Positions 1-8,488 of a stretch of DNA of 64,000 nt are shown here, piece by piece. Numbering within the stretch: position 1 is the first letter of the stretch; every line of letters starts with the position of its first letter. The translations under genes and the position numbers were made by a program. The notes under the pieces are model-generated. The model was not told the origin of the DNA and made no database searches. It saw only the letters and a program-made list of their open reading frames with translations. The stretch is taken from NCBI GenBank assembly GCA_963810945.1, contig CAWEPI010000004.1:868001-932000 (forward strand). Direction: 5' to 3'. Source of the DNA: JAOUEA01 sp963810945. Its GTDB lineage: Bacteria > Actinomycetota > UBA4738 > HRBIN12.

Positions 1-678
1 GAGCAGGACGCAATCCGGGTGGATCTCCGAGGCGCGGGGATCGAGGCCTGCCCCGCGCAGCGCCTCCATCAACGCCTCCGGCGTGGTGGTGCACCGGTTC
101 GCCCGCAGCGACAGCAAGCCGCGTTCCGCGAAGGCCTCGGCAGCGGGCTCCGTCTCGGCGGGATCGTCAAGGGTCCTGCGCAGCTCGGCGATCGCCCAGG
201 GGTCCATCCCGGTGCGCACGGCGATGTCGCGGTCCTCGGCCCCCGTGGGCAGCGGCGGAGGATCCGCCGCCAGCTTGCGGAGCACAGCGTTCACGAAGCC
301 CTTCTCGCGCGTGCCCGCGAGCTCCACCGTTTCTCCCACGGCCGCGTGCGGGGGCGTTCCCGCGTACAGCAGCTGGTACGCGCCCAGGCGCAGGACGTCT
401 CGTGCCCCCGGGCTCATGCGGATCACGGGACGGTTCGCGCGCTGCTCGATCGCCCAGTCGAGCGATCGGAGGCGTCGGATCGTGCCGTACGCGAGCTCCG
501 CGGCGAAGCCCCGGTCGCGCTGATCGAGGCCGGACCGCCCGAGCGCCGCCGGGATCACCAGGCTCGAATACCCGCCCTCCTCGACGACCCGGCGCACCGC
601 CTCGAGCGCCACCGACCGTGACGTCGGACGCGGTCGAGGGGTGACGCGATCCGGCCCGCGCTGCGTCCGTCGGTTCAT
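1..678 (-). CDS. rsmB: 16S rRNA (cytosine-967-C5)-methyltransferase RsmB, N-terminal part
   Basis: The minus strand is open from an ATG at 678 to the window edge (226 codons). The visible part is the NusB-like RNA-binding domain of RsmB/Sun (about residues 20-150) followed by the start of the linker to the methyltransferase domain. Family members methylate C967 of 16S rRNA using S-adenosylmethionine. The SAM-binding and catalytic cysteine motifs would lie beyond the window, so the 3' part is missing only because of the edge. The start overlaps the fmt stop as ATGA, implying translational coupling in a def-fmt-rsmB group, a common bacterial order. Confidence 0.9.
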   Translation of the reverse strand, partial: MNRRTQRGPDRVTPRPRPTSRSVALEAVRRVVEEGGYSSLVIPAALGRSGLDQRDRGFAAELAYGTIRRLRSLDWAIEQRANRPVIRMSPGARDVLRLGAYQLLYAGTPPHAAVGETVELAGTREKGFVNAVLRKLAADPPPLPTGAEDRDIAVRTGMDPWAIAELRRTLDDPAETEPAAEAFAERGLLSLRANRCTTTPEALMEALRGAGLDPRASEIHPDCVLL

Positions 679-1608
679 CCGAGACGCTCGCCCGGTCGGA
701 GCCGGGCTCCGCGCGCCCACTCGACGGCGGACATCCGGCGGCGGCCGGCGGCCGCGACCTCCCGGAGGCGGTACGCGCCGCGCCCCGTGGCGATCACGAC
801 GTCTCCGGAGAGCTCGGTCAGGATGGTGCCCGGGGTGTCGCCCGTGGGCGGGCCGCCCGTGGGCGCGCCGCGCAAGACCTTCAGCCCCTCGCCGCGGAAC
901 GTCGTGGTGGCGCCCGGATCGGGCGCGAACGCCCGCACGAGCCGGTCGACGACTCCCGCATCCCGCGTCCAGTCGATGATGCGATCCTGCGGCCGCAGCT
1001 TCGGCGCCGAGGTGGCGAGGGCGGCGTCCTGAGGCTGCGCATCCGCGTCGCCCCGAGCGAGCAGACCGAGCGTCTCCACCAGGAGCGCGCCGCCGATCGC
1101 GGCGAGTCGCGCGCCGAGCACGCCCGCGTCGTCGTCGGTCGTGGATCGGCTCCTCGCGCCGCGCGAGCACGGGACCCGTGTCCAATCCCTCGTCCATCTG
1201 CATCACGCTCACGCCGGTGATCCGGTCCCCGGCGAGGATGGCATGGTGGACGGGACCGGCCCCGCGCCATCGCGGCAACAGCGAGAAGTGCAGGTTGATG
1301 GCGCCTCCCGGAGCCAGGGTCAGCACCGGGGGCGTCAACAGCTCCCCGTAGGCCACCACCACGAGGACCTCCGGCCGCGCGGCCGCGAGGGCCTGCAGCC
1401 CGTCGCCCCGTACACCCGCGACCTCCGCGAGCGGCAGGCCCAGACGGGTGGCGGCCTCGGCCACCGCGGTCGGGGTGAGGCGCGACCCTCGTCCGGCGGG
1501 GCGCGGCGGGTTCGTCAGGACGAGCGCAACCTCGGAGTCGCGATCGTGGGCCAACGCTTCGAGCGGCGGGACGGACCACGGATCGTTGCCCAGGAAGGCG
1601 ATGCGCAT
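675..1608 (-). CDS. fmt: methionyl-tRNA formyltransferase (sequence frameshifted)
   Basis: Transfers a formyl group from 10-formyltetrahydrofolate to Met-tRNAfMet. From the ATG at 1608 the first frame carries the family core, including HFSLLPRWRGAGP and MDEGLDTGPV. It then loses homology inside a GAC repeat near 1125-1140 and resumes one base further on as DDDAGVLGARLAAIGG, continuing to the TGA at 675. Joined, the protein is about 310 residues, the usual family length. The net change is one extra base, and I read it as a sequence error rather than a pseudogene. It lies 28 bases downstream of def and overlaps rsmB by ATGA. Confidence 0.88.
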
Positions 1609-1636
1609 GCGGCGAGGATAGCCGCGGGCGCGTGGC

Positions 1637-2188
1637 TCAAGCGTCGGCGCGCTCGGCGCCCCCCTTGCGACCGAACCGACGCCTCGACCGGGGCTCCTCG
1701 AGCCCGAGCTCGATCCGGCGGAGCTCGGCCATGACCGCCCGGCGTCCATCGTCGTCCAGGTGATCGATGAAGAGCGTGCCGCTCAGATGGTCCGTCTCGT
1801 GCTGGAAGATCCGGGCGAGCAGCCCCGCCCCGGCCATCTCGTACCACGAGCCGTCGACGTCCTGGCCGCGACACGTGATGGTCGCCGACCGCGTGGTCGG
1901 ATGGAAGGGGCCCGGGATCGACAGGCAGCCCTCGTCCTCCACCACCTCGCCGTCGGGGAGCGACAGCTCCGGATTGGCCATGAATCGCGGGCCCGTCTCG
2001 CCGTCGTCGTAGACGAACAGCCGCTGCGAGATCCCCACCTGCGGTCCGGCGAGGCCCACGCCCGGGGCGTCGTACATCGTCTCGAGCATGTCGTCCCTGA
2101 GCTTGTGCAGGCGCTCGTCGAACCGCGTGACCGGCGCGCACGCCATCCGCAGCACGGGGTCGCCGAGGGTGCGGATCGGGATGATCAC
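1637..2188 (-). CDS. def: peptide deformylase
   Basis: Removes the N-formyl group from nascent proteins, undoing the product of the adjacent fmt. The 183-residue protein has the three deformylase motifs: GVGLAGPQVG (motif 1, with Gly where Ala is usual in GLAAPQ), EGCLS with the metal-binding Cys, and QHETDH with the HExxH metal ligands and catalytic Glu. The predicted start is a GTG at 2188, 22 bases after the priA stop. A C-terminal Arg-rich tail of about 20 residues is not conserved in the family. Confidence 0.93.
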   Translation of the reverse strand: MIIPIRTLGDPVLRMACAPVTRFDERLHKLRDDMLETMYDAPGVGLAGPQVGISQRLFVYDDGETGPRFMANPELSLPDGEVVEDEGCLSIPGPFHPTTRSATITCRGQDVDGSWYEMAGAGLLARIFQHETDHLSGTLFIDHLDDDGRRAVMAELRRIELGLEEPRSRRRFGRKGGAERADA

Positions 2189-2210
2189 GGTCGTCGCTCC
2201 GGTCGTGGGC

Positions 2211-4082
2211 TCACAGATGCGGCTCGGCTTCGACCCGGGTCACCACGTCGCGGACCGCCAGGGCACGGACGGCCCGCCCGAACGCGGGCACCCGGGCTGG
2301 GTCGAGCGCGAGCAAGCATACCGTCTGATCCCCGAGCGACGTGACGAGGGAGGTGGTGGGCGAGGCGGAGGTAGCGAGATCCGCGAGCGCGCCCGCGAGG
2401 TCGGCGCTACCCACGATGCGGAACACCGCCGACCCGACGGGGAACCCCGCCTCGGCGCGGCGGCGCGCCTCGTCGCCGTGGAACCGATCGGGGTTCCCAC
2501 GCACGAGCGCCTGCACGGCGGGATCGCCCGTCCTGCTGGCCTGCACGACGGCGCGACCGTCGGGGCACGCCCACGCGACCGCCTCCATCCACGTCGTGAG
2601 TGCACGCTCGCGCGCCGCGAGGCCCGGACGCCGCTCGGCGAGGTCCGCGTCCAGGATGCCCACGAGGTCGAGCCCTCCCGGGCCGAGATCGCGGACGTCG
2701 TCCGGCCCGCCCACCAGGACCTCGCCTTCGGACGGGAGGCGTGGGACGTCGTCGGCACCGAGACGCCGGACGTGTGCCTCCGTCGCGCGCGCGGCCCACT
2801 CCTGCACGCGCTCGGCTCCCCCGCGTCGGATCCCGAAGCGACCTCCGCCGCAACGCGCGCAGCGCCCGGGCGCGGCGCAGACCACGCACCGGACGACGCC
2901 GTCCTCCATCCGCAGGAGCCCAGCGCACGCCGCGCACGCCGCGGGCTCACCGCAGGATCGGCAGACCGCTGCGACGCCGTACCCGGGACGCGGCGCGAGG
3001 AGGAACCCCCGGCGCGCGTCCCGGAGCGCACGCACCAATCGCGGCGCCTGCCCCCCCGAACCCGGCTTCACGACCTCGACAGGCGGCCATCGCCGTCGCG
3101 TCGGTGCCACGTCCGGCAGCCCCAGTGCCGCCGCCTCCGATGAGGGACAGAGCGCGGAAAGCAGACAGACCGCCCCTGCTCGCTCCGCCCGGGCGAGGGC
3201 CACGTCGCGGACGTGGTAGTAGGGCGCCCGATCCTCCCGATGCGCGGGGTGCGACTCCCGCGAGACGAACACCGATCCCAACGCCCCCAGGGGCGCGAAG
3301 ACGGCGGGTCTCGTGCCCACCACCACGTCGTAGCGCCCCGCCGCGATCTCCAGCCACCTCCGGTACCGCACGCGCTTCGACCCACCGAGGTACAACGCCA
3401 CCCGCTCCCCGAATGCCTCCACGAGCGCCCCGGCCGTCGCCGGCACCGGGGCGGCCTCCGGCACGATCACGACGGCCCTCCGACCCGACGCCAGGCACGT
3501 CGCCACCGCTTCCACGGCTACGGCGACCTCCTCATCGGGCGCCGGCCGGACCAGGTACGCCGACGAAGCGGCGCGCGGGTTCCGCAACGAAGCGACCAGT
3601 CCCGCCCCACCGGAGTACCTCGACAGATGGTCGGCGACCGCCGGTTCGCCCACGGACGCGGCGGTGGGCGCGCGGAGCGGGGTTGGGGATGGCCTGGCAA
3701 GCGGAGCGCGCCCCCCGCCGGCACCCAGCCACGCGCCAGCCTCCAAAGAGCCCTCCTCGGACGCCACACGCGGCGGCGTCATCCGCCCCAACACCGTCGC
3801 GAGCGGCGCCACGTACCGCTCGCTCACCCACCGCGCCAGCCCGAGCAGGTCAGCGTCGAAGAACCGCACGGGCGAGACAGCCTTCGTCACGTCCAGCATC
3901 CGCGCGGGCACATCTCGCGTGGCCTCGAGCACCCACCCCCGCACCGACCGGCCGTGGAACGGCACCTGCACCAGCGAGCCGACGCCCGCGTCCAGCTCGC
4001 CGGGCAGGCGATACGTGAAGGGCCGGTCGAGCGAGAGGATGGGCCGGTCGATGCAGACCGTGACCGGCCCGTCGAGCGCGGC
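2211..4082 (-). CDS. priA: primosomal protein PriA, actinobacterial type lacking helicase motifs; start unresolved
   Basis: The N-terminal DNA-binding part (CIDRPILSLDRPFTYRLPG) starts at about residue 10 of the open frame, and the rest follows PriA to the TGA at 2211 (about 620 residues). The paired cysteines of the zinc-binding region are present (CRSC, CAAC, CVVC, CARC). The Walker A GxGKT and the DEEH box are absent: SRESHP stands where the DEEH motif is expected. This matches actinobacterial PriA, thought to lack ATPase activity but to keep a role in replication restart. No ATG, GTG or TTG precedes the conserved N-terminus in frame. The first one (GTG at 3971) would remove about 37 conserved residues, so the start codon is unusual or affected by a base error. 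Confidence 0.82.
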   Translation of the reverse strand, partial: AALDGPVTVCIDRPILSLDRPFTYRLPGELDAGVGSLVQVPFHGRSVRGWVLEATRDVPARMLDVTKAVSPVRFFDADLLGLARWVSERYVAPLATVLGRMTPPRVASEEGSLEAGAWLGAGGGRAPLARPSPTPLRAPTAASVGEPAVADHLSRYSGGAGLVASLRNPRAASSAYLVRPAPDEEVAVAVEAVATCLASGRRAVVIVPEAAPVPATAGALVEAFGERVALYLGGSKRVRYRRWLEIAAGRYDVVVGTRPAVFAPLGALGSVFVSRESHPAHREDRAPYYHVRDVALARAERAGAVCLLSALCPSSEAAALGLPDVAPTRRRWPPVEVVKPGSGGQAPRLVRALRDARRGFLLAPRPGYGVAAVCRSCGEPAACAACAGLLRMEDGVVRCVVCAAPGRCARCGGGRFGIRRGGAERVQEWAARATEAHVRRLGADDVPRLPSEGEVLVGGPDDVRDLGPGGLDLVGILDADLAERRPGLAARERALTTWMEAVAWACPDGRAVVQASRTGDPAVQALVRGNPDRFHGDEARRRAEAGFPVGSAVFRIVGSADLAGALADLATSASPTTSLVTSLGDQTVCLLALDPARVPAFGRAVRALAVRDVVTRVEAEPHL

Positions 4083-4086
4083 GCCG

Positions 4087-5277
4087 CTAACCGACGGCGG
4101 CGCGGAGGTCGTCGGCGCGGTCGGTCGCCTCCCACGGGAATTCCTTGCGGCCGAAGTGGCCGTACGCCGCGGTCTCGTTGTAGATGGGACGCAGGAGGTC
4201 GAGGTCGCGGATGATGGCGGCGGGCCGGAAGTCGAAGACCTCCCGCAGCACGCCCTGCAGCTTCTCCGGATCCACGGTCTCCGTGCCGAACGTCTGGAGC
4301 ATCACCGAGACCGGATGCGCGGTCCCGATCGCGTACGCGAGCTGGAGCTGCGCCGTGTCGGCGAGGCCGGCGGCCACGATGTTCTTGGCGACGTACCGCG
4401 CCATGTACGCCGCGGAACGGTCGACCTTGGTCGGATCCTTGCCGCTGAACGCCCCGCCGCCGTGAGGCGCGTACCCCCCGTAGGTGTCCACGATGATCTT
4501 GCGTCCGGTGAGCCCCGTGTCCGCCTTCGGACCGCCGATCTCGAAGCGTCCGGTCGGGTTCACGAGGATCCGCGTGTCGCTCGCATCGAGCTCCGGGAAT
4601 TCGCGCAACACCGGGTCGATGACCTCGGCGGTGATGTCGGGCGCGAGCAGCGTCTCGACGTCGACCTCCTCGCGATGCTGGGCGCTGATCAACACCGTGT
4701 CGACGCGCACGGGCTTCCCGTCGCGGTACTCGATGGACACCTGGGACTTGCCGTCGGGTCGCAGGTACGGGACGACGCCCGCCTTGCGGACGTCGGCGAG
4801 TCGGCGCGCGAGGCGATGCGCCATCGCGATGGGCAGCGGCATCAGCTCCTCCGTCTCGCGGCACGCGAAGCCGAACATCATCCCCTGGTCACCCGCACCC
4901 AGCGTGTCGAGGTCGTCGTGCGAATGCCCCTCGCGGTGCTCGAGCGCGTCGTCCACACCGCGCGCGATGTCCGGCGACTGCTCCTGGATGGCGGTCATCA
5001 CGCCGCAGGTCTCGCCGTCGAGCCCGAACTTCGCGTCCGTGTAGCCGATCTCGGTGATGGTGGTGCGCACGAGACCGGAGATGTCCACCCAGGCCTTCGA
5101 CGAGATCTCGCCGCTCACGAAGGCGAGGCCCGTGGTGACGAGCGTCTCGCAGGCGACGCGGCTGTGCGGGTCCTCCGCGAGCAGCGCGTCCAAGATGGCG
5201 TCCGAGATCTGATCCGCGAGCTTGTCCGGGTGCCCCTCGGTCACGGATTCCGACGAGAAGAGGTGTGCTTGGCTCAT
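4087..5277 (-). CDS. metK: S-adenosylmethionine synthetase
   Basis: Makes S-adenosylmethionine from methionine and ATP. The 396-residue protein is uninterrupted and near the usual length. It shows the N-terminal substrate motif around HPDKLADQISDAILDA (about residues 17-32), the GAGDQGMMFG signature (about 126-135) and the P-loop-like GGGAFSGKDPTKVDRS segment. It starts with an ATG at 5277, 36 bases after coaBC. Only a few bases separate its TAG from the priA coding frame, so the two are probably cotranscribed. No SAM riboswitch is visible in the short upstream gap. Confidence 0.97.
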   Translation of the reverse strand: MSQAHLFSSESVTEGHPDKLADQISDAILDALLAEDPHSRVACETLVTTGLAFVSGEISSKAWVDISGLVRTTITEIGYTDAKFGLDGETCGVMTAIQEQSPDIARGVDDALEHREGHSHDDLDTLGAGDQGMMFGFACRETEELMPLPIAMAHRLARRLADVRKAGVVPYLRPDGKSQVSIEYRDGKPVRVDTVLISAQHREEVDVETLLAPDITAEVIDPVLREFPELDASDTRILVNPTGRFEIGGPKADTGLTGRKIIVDTYGGYAPHGGGAFSGKDPTKVDRSAAYMARYVAKNIVAAGLADTAQLQLAYAIGTAHPVSVMLQTFGTETVDPEKLQGVLREVFDFRPAAIIRDLDLLRPIYNETAAYGHFGRKEFPWEATDRADDLRAAVG

Positions 5278-5313
5278 GATGGGCCGAAGTCTATCCCCCG
5301 CGACGGACGCGCG

Positions 5314-6516
5314 TCAGTCGGTGCCGAGACGCGTCGCGATCCGATCGACGACCGCCTCGGCCAGCGCCGCCTTCGTCCAGTCCCGGAGGCCGACGCCGTC
5401 TTCCGCGGTGCTCAGGATGGCGGCGTGGTTCGTGTCCGCCCCGAAGCCGGTGCCTGCACGACCGACCTCGTTCGCGACGATGAGGTCGAGGTGCTTGCGC
5501 GCCAGCTTCTCGCGCCCCGACGCCTCCACATCCTCGGTCTCCGCGGCGAACCCCACGAGCACCTGGCCGGGCCGGCGCGCATCACCCAGCTCCGCGAGGA
5601 TGTCGGGCGTGGGCTCGAGCACGAGGTCCGGGGTGCCGCGCTCCTTCTTCAGCTTCCCTTCGGCGGCGGCCTTCGGACGGAAGTCGGCGACCGCGGCGGC
5701 CATCACCACGGCGTCGGCTCCCGCCGCGCGGGCACGCACGGCCTCGCCCATCTGCTCGGCGGTCATGACCCGGGTGAGCTCGACGCCCGCGGGTGGGGGC
5801 ACGGTCTCCGGTCCCAGGATCAGCACGACCCGCGCTCCGCGCGCCACGGCCTCGATGGCGATCGCGATGCCCATCTTGCCGCTGGAGCGATTCCCGAGGA
5901 AGCGCACGGGGTCGATCGGCTCGTGGGTGGGGCCCGCGGTCACGAGGATCGTGCGGCCTTCGAGATCGCCGATCGTCCCCTCGATGCCGAGCGCCGCCTC
6001 CACCGCCGACGCGATCTCCTCGGGCTCCGCGAGGCGCCCCGGCCCGCTGTCGCCGTGCGCGAGGGGCCCGCTCTCGGGCCCGACGACGCGCGCCCCCCGG
6101 CCGGCGAGCGTCTCGATGTTGCGCTGCGTCGCGGGGTGCTCCCACATCCCGGTGTGCATCGCCGGCGCGATCACGAGCGGCCCGCGATACTCGAGCAGCG
6201 TCGAGGTGAGCAGGTCGTCCGCGAGGCCGAGCGCGAGCTTCGCGAGGACGTTGGCCGTGGCCGGCGCGACCACCGCCACGTCGGCGTCGTGCGCGAGCCG
6301 GACATGGATCACGTCGCCCGGGCGCTCCCAGAGCGAGGTATGGACGGGGTTGCCGGTGAGCGCCGCGAACGTGTCGGGACCGACGAACCGCGTGGCGGCG
6401 TCGGTCATCACGACGGTGACGTCGGAGCCGGCCGCGACGAGGAGCCGGGCGAGATGCGCGCTCTTGTAGGCGGCGACGCCGCCGGTGACGCCGAGCAGGA
6501 CCCGGCGGCCGTCCAG
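5314..6516 (-). CDS. coaBC: bifunctional phosphopantothenoylcysteine decarboxylase / phosphopantothenate-cysteine ligase
   Basis: Catalyses two successive coenzyme A steps: CTP-dependent ligation of cysteine to phosphopantothenate, then FMN-dependent decarboxylation. The N-terminal CoaC flavoprotein domain is marked by GVTGGVAAYKSA, PATANVLAKLALGLADDLL and APAMHTGMWEHP. The C-terminal CoaB domain has GPTHEPIDPVRFLGNRSSGK and AAAVADFRP. Conserved sequence starts right after the rpoZ stop, and the only start-like codon there is CTG at 6516, giving 400 residues, the normal length. In-frame alternatives lie inside rpoZ and would add unrelated residues. The gene follows gmk and rpoZ, a common order. 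Confidence 0.9.
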   Translation of the reverse strand: MDGRRVLLGVTGGVAAYKSAHLARLLVAAGSDVTVVMTDAATRFVGPDTFAALTGNPVHTSLWERPGDVIHVRLAHDADVAVVAPATANVLAKLALGLADDLLTSTLLEYRGPLVIAPAMHTGMWEHPATQRNIETLAGRGARVVGPESGPLAHGDSGPGRLAEPEEIASAVEAALGIEGTIGDLEGRTILVTAGPTHEPIDPVRFLGNRSSGKMGIAIAIEAVARGARVVLILGPETVPPPAGVELTRVMTAEQMGEAVRARAAGADAVVMAAAVADFRPKAAAEGKLKKERGTPDLVLEPTPDILAELGDARRPGQVLVGFAAETEDVEASGREKLARKHLDLIVANEVGRAGTGFGADTNHAAILSTAEDGVGLRDWTKAALAEAVVDRIATRLGTD

Positions 6517-6520
6517 CGGG

Positions 6521-6769
6521 TTACTCGACGAGCGCGGGATCCTCGGTGCGCTCGTAGTCGATCTTGCCCTCGGCGATCTCCTCGAGCGCGATGGACAGCG
6601 GCTTGTTGCTGAACCCGGTCTCGACGAGCGGCGGCACGAACTCACCGCGCCCTTCGCCCAGCTGGCTGTAGTAGCTGTTGATCTCTCGGGCACGCTTCGC
6701 GGCCAGGATCACCAACGAGTACTTGGAGTCCACGGCGGCGAGCAGGTCGTCGATCTTCGGCTCGATCAT
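6521..6769 (-). CDS. rpoZ: RNA polymerase omega subunit
   Basis: Small subunit that helps assemble and stabilise the beta-prime subunit of RNA polymerase. From the ATG at 6769 the 82-residue product runs MIEPKIDDLL, SKYSLVILAAKRAREIN and NKPLSIALEEI, all typical of actinobacterial omega. A GGAGGA ribosome-binding sequence lies about ten bases before this ATG, supporting a separate start here. The same frame is also open upstream into gmk with no stop codon between them, so as written the two genes form one continuous reading frame. Confidence 0.9.
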   Translation of the reverse strand: MIEPKIDDLLAAVDSKYSLVILAAKRAREINSYYSQLGEGRGEFVPPLVETGFSNKPLSIALEEIAEGKIDYERTEDPALVE

Positions 6770-7357
6770 GTAGAGGGTGTCCTCCGGACGGGAGCGGGAT
6801 GCCTCGATGATAGCAGCGACCTGCGACGATGCGGTCTCGAGGTCGTCGTTCACGACGACGTGGTCGAACCAGTCTCCCTGCGCGACCTCGTCCTCAGCCT
6901 CCGCGAGCCGCGTGGTGATCTTCTCCTCGTTCTCCGTGGCGCGCCCGTGCAACCGCTCCGCGAGCGCCTCCATCGACGGCGGCACGAGCAGGATCAGGAT
7001 CGCGTCGGGCACCCGGTCGCGGATCTGGCGCGCTCCCTGCACGTCGATCTCGAGGAGCACGTCGCGGCCGGCGTCGCGCTGTTCCTCCACGTAGGCCGCG
7101 GGGGTCCCGTAGAAGTGCCCGTAGACCGATGCCCACTCCAGCATCGCGCCCTCGTCCACCATCTGTTCGAACTGCCCTGTCGAGACGAAGTCGTAGTCCA
7201 CCCCTTCGACCTCGGCCGCGCGCGGCGGGCGGGTGGTGGCCGAGACGGAGAGCGCGAGCCCCACCGGGTCGCGCGCGAGGAGCTCCGTGACCACGCTCCC
7301 CTTCCCGACGCCGGAGGGGCCGGCGATCACGATCAGGTTGCCTCGACGTGAGGCCAA
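6770..7357 (-). CDS. gmk: guanylate kinase, open into rpoZ without its own stop
   Basis: Phosphorylates GMP to GDP with ATP. The P-loop GPSGVGKGS is at residues 13-21. It is followed by the GMP-binding region (SVSATTRPPR, GVDYDFVS) and the lid, and the sequence keeps homology to VAAIIEA near residue 190, about where guanylate kinases end. No stop follows; the frame runs into rpoZ. A one-base shift anywhere in the last codons would end gmk at a TGA overlapping the rpoZ ATG (ATGA), the junction style seen throughout this window. A true fusion is therefore possible but a base error is at least as likely. mihF lies just upstream. Confidence 0.88.
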
Positions 7358-7363
7358 GGGACG

Positions 7364-7675
7364 TTACTTCGCGAACTTCTCGAGGAGCAGCTCTCGCTGC
7401 TTGGCCCCGAGACCGCGCACCCGGCGGCTGGCGGAGATGTCGAGCTCCTCCATGATCTTCTGCGCGCGCACCTTCCCCACACCCGGGAGCGACTCGAGCA
7501 CGTTGGTCACCTTCATCTTGCCGACGATGTCGTCGTCCGACCTGGCGAGCACATCCTTCAGGGTCTTCTTACCGGACTTCAGTTCGCCCTTCAGCTCCGC
7601 ACGCTTCTTCCGGGCCTCGGCGGCTTTCGCGAGCGCCTGCTGCCGCTGCTCGGGGGTGAGGGTGGGTAGCGCCAT
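7364..7675 (-). CDS. mihF: integration host factor, actinobacterial type
   Basis: A 103-residue nucleoid-associated DNA-binding protein of the mIHF family, which is restricted to Actinobacteria and unrelated to the alpha/beta IHF of proteobacteria. The C-terminal half has the family core LESLPGVGKVRAQKIMEEL, a helix-two-turn-helix-like DNA-binding segment, and ends in basic residues. The N-terminal half is a charged helix rich in Lys, Arg and Glu. The ATG at 7675 has an AAAGGAG ribosome-binding site and lies downstream of a good promoter match. The gene is six bases from gmk, the usual actinobacterial arrangement, and is one of the best taxonomic clues here. Confidence 0.95.
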   Translation of the reverse strand: MALPTLTPEQRQQALAKAAEARKKRAELKGELKSGKKTLKDVLARSDDDIVGKMKVTNVLESLPGVGKVRAQKIMEELDISASRRVRGLGAKQRELLLEKFAK

Positions 7676-7719
7676 CGAGTGCTCCTTTGCTTGCTTGGAT
7701 CCGGTCGGGAACGCGGGCG

Positions 7720-7749
7720 AGTATACGCAGCTGGGCGGAACCGGGACAA
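7720..7749 (-). promoter_or_regulatory. predicted housekeeping promoter for mihF-gmk-rpoZ
   Basis: Reading the minus strand, TTGTCC (7749-7744) and TATACT (7725-7720) are separated by 18 bases, a close match to a sigma-70/SigA promoter. A transcript would start near 7713, about 40 bases before the mihF ATG. The site lies in the 129-base gap between pyrF and mihF. I saw no convincing terminator hairpin for the pyr operon in this gap, so read-through from pyrF is possible. Confidence 0.6.
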
Positions 7750-7804
7750 TGCGACGACACGGCCCTCTGCCTGCGCGTTCGTGTGCGGCAAGCGCTCCCG
7801 GCGA

Positions 7805-8488
7805 TCAACGGATCTGTCGCACGATGCCGCGCGCCACGCCTGCGGGATCGGGCGCGCCGGTGATGGGTCGGCCCACCACCAGGTAGTCGGCGCCCTTCTC
7901 GATCGCCGCGGCGGGCGTGAGCACACGCACCTGATCGTCACCGTTGGAGCCGGCGGGGCGGATGCCCGGCACGACCAGCACGAAGTCCTCGCCGCAGGCC
8001 GCACGCACGTCCTCGACGTCGTCGCCGGAGACGACCACCCCGTGCAGCCCGGCGACGCGCGCCTCGTACGCGAGGGAGGCCGGGCTCGCGAGGTCTTCGC
8101 CGGACATCGAGCTGAGCACCGTGACGGCGATCACACGCGGCATCGGGCCGCCGGTCTGCGCGCAGGCCTGCTCGGCGCCGCGCACCGCTGCCCGCATCAT
8201 CGTCTCGCCACCGAGCGCGTGGACGTTGAACATCGCGACGCCGAGCCGCGCGATGTTGGCCGACGCGCGCTCCACCGTGTTGGGGATGTCGTGGAGCTTC
8301 GCGTCCACGAACACCGGCGCATGTTCGCCCACGCGGCGCACGGCCTCGGGGCCGTGCGCCCAGAACAGCTCGAAGCCGACCTTGAGCATGCCCACCTCCG
8401 GTGCGAGCACGGTGGCGAGCTCCAGCGCGCGGTCCAACGCGGACACGTCCAGCGCCACGATCAGCGGGTTCCCGGGAGGAGGGATCAC
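7805..8488 (-). CDS. pyrF: orotidine 5'-phosphate decarboxylase
   Basis: Last step of UMP synthesis, decarboxylating orotidine 5'-phosphate. The 227-residue TIM-barrel protein has the catalytic DxKxxD array in FVDAKLHDIPNTVE (about residues 60-73), the N-terminal substrate aspartate in IVALDV, and the phosphate-binding C-terminal GRPITGAPDP. The GTG start at 8488 overlaps the pyrD stop as GTGA, making pyrF the coupled last gene of the pyrimidine operon. Confidence 0.95.
   Translation of the reverse strand: MIPPPGNPLIVALDVSALDRALELATVLAPEVGMLKVGFELFWAHGPEAVRRVGEHAPVFVDAKLHDIPNTVERASANIARLGVAMFNVHALGGETMMRAAVRGAEQACAQTGGPMPRVIAVTVLSSMSGEDLASPASLAYEARVAGLHGVVVSGDDVEDVRAACGEDFVLVVPGIRPAGSNGDDQVRVLTPAAAIEKGADYLVVGRPITGAPDPAGVARGIVRQIR

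Noticed and set aside
5278..5313. SAM riboswitch upstream of metK
   Set aside because: The gap is only 36 bases, too short for a SAM riboswitch, and no such fold is visible.
3664..6612. Long plus-strand open frames opposite priA, metK and coaBC, and similar ones elsewhere (45061-49113, 49145-52162)
   Set aside because: They have no recognisable domains, show the composition of reverse-complement shadows, and lie opposite clear conserved genes.
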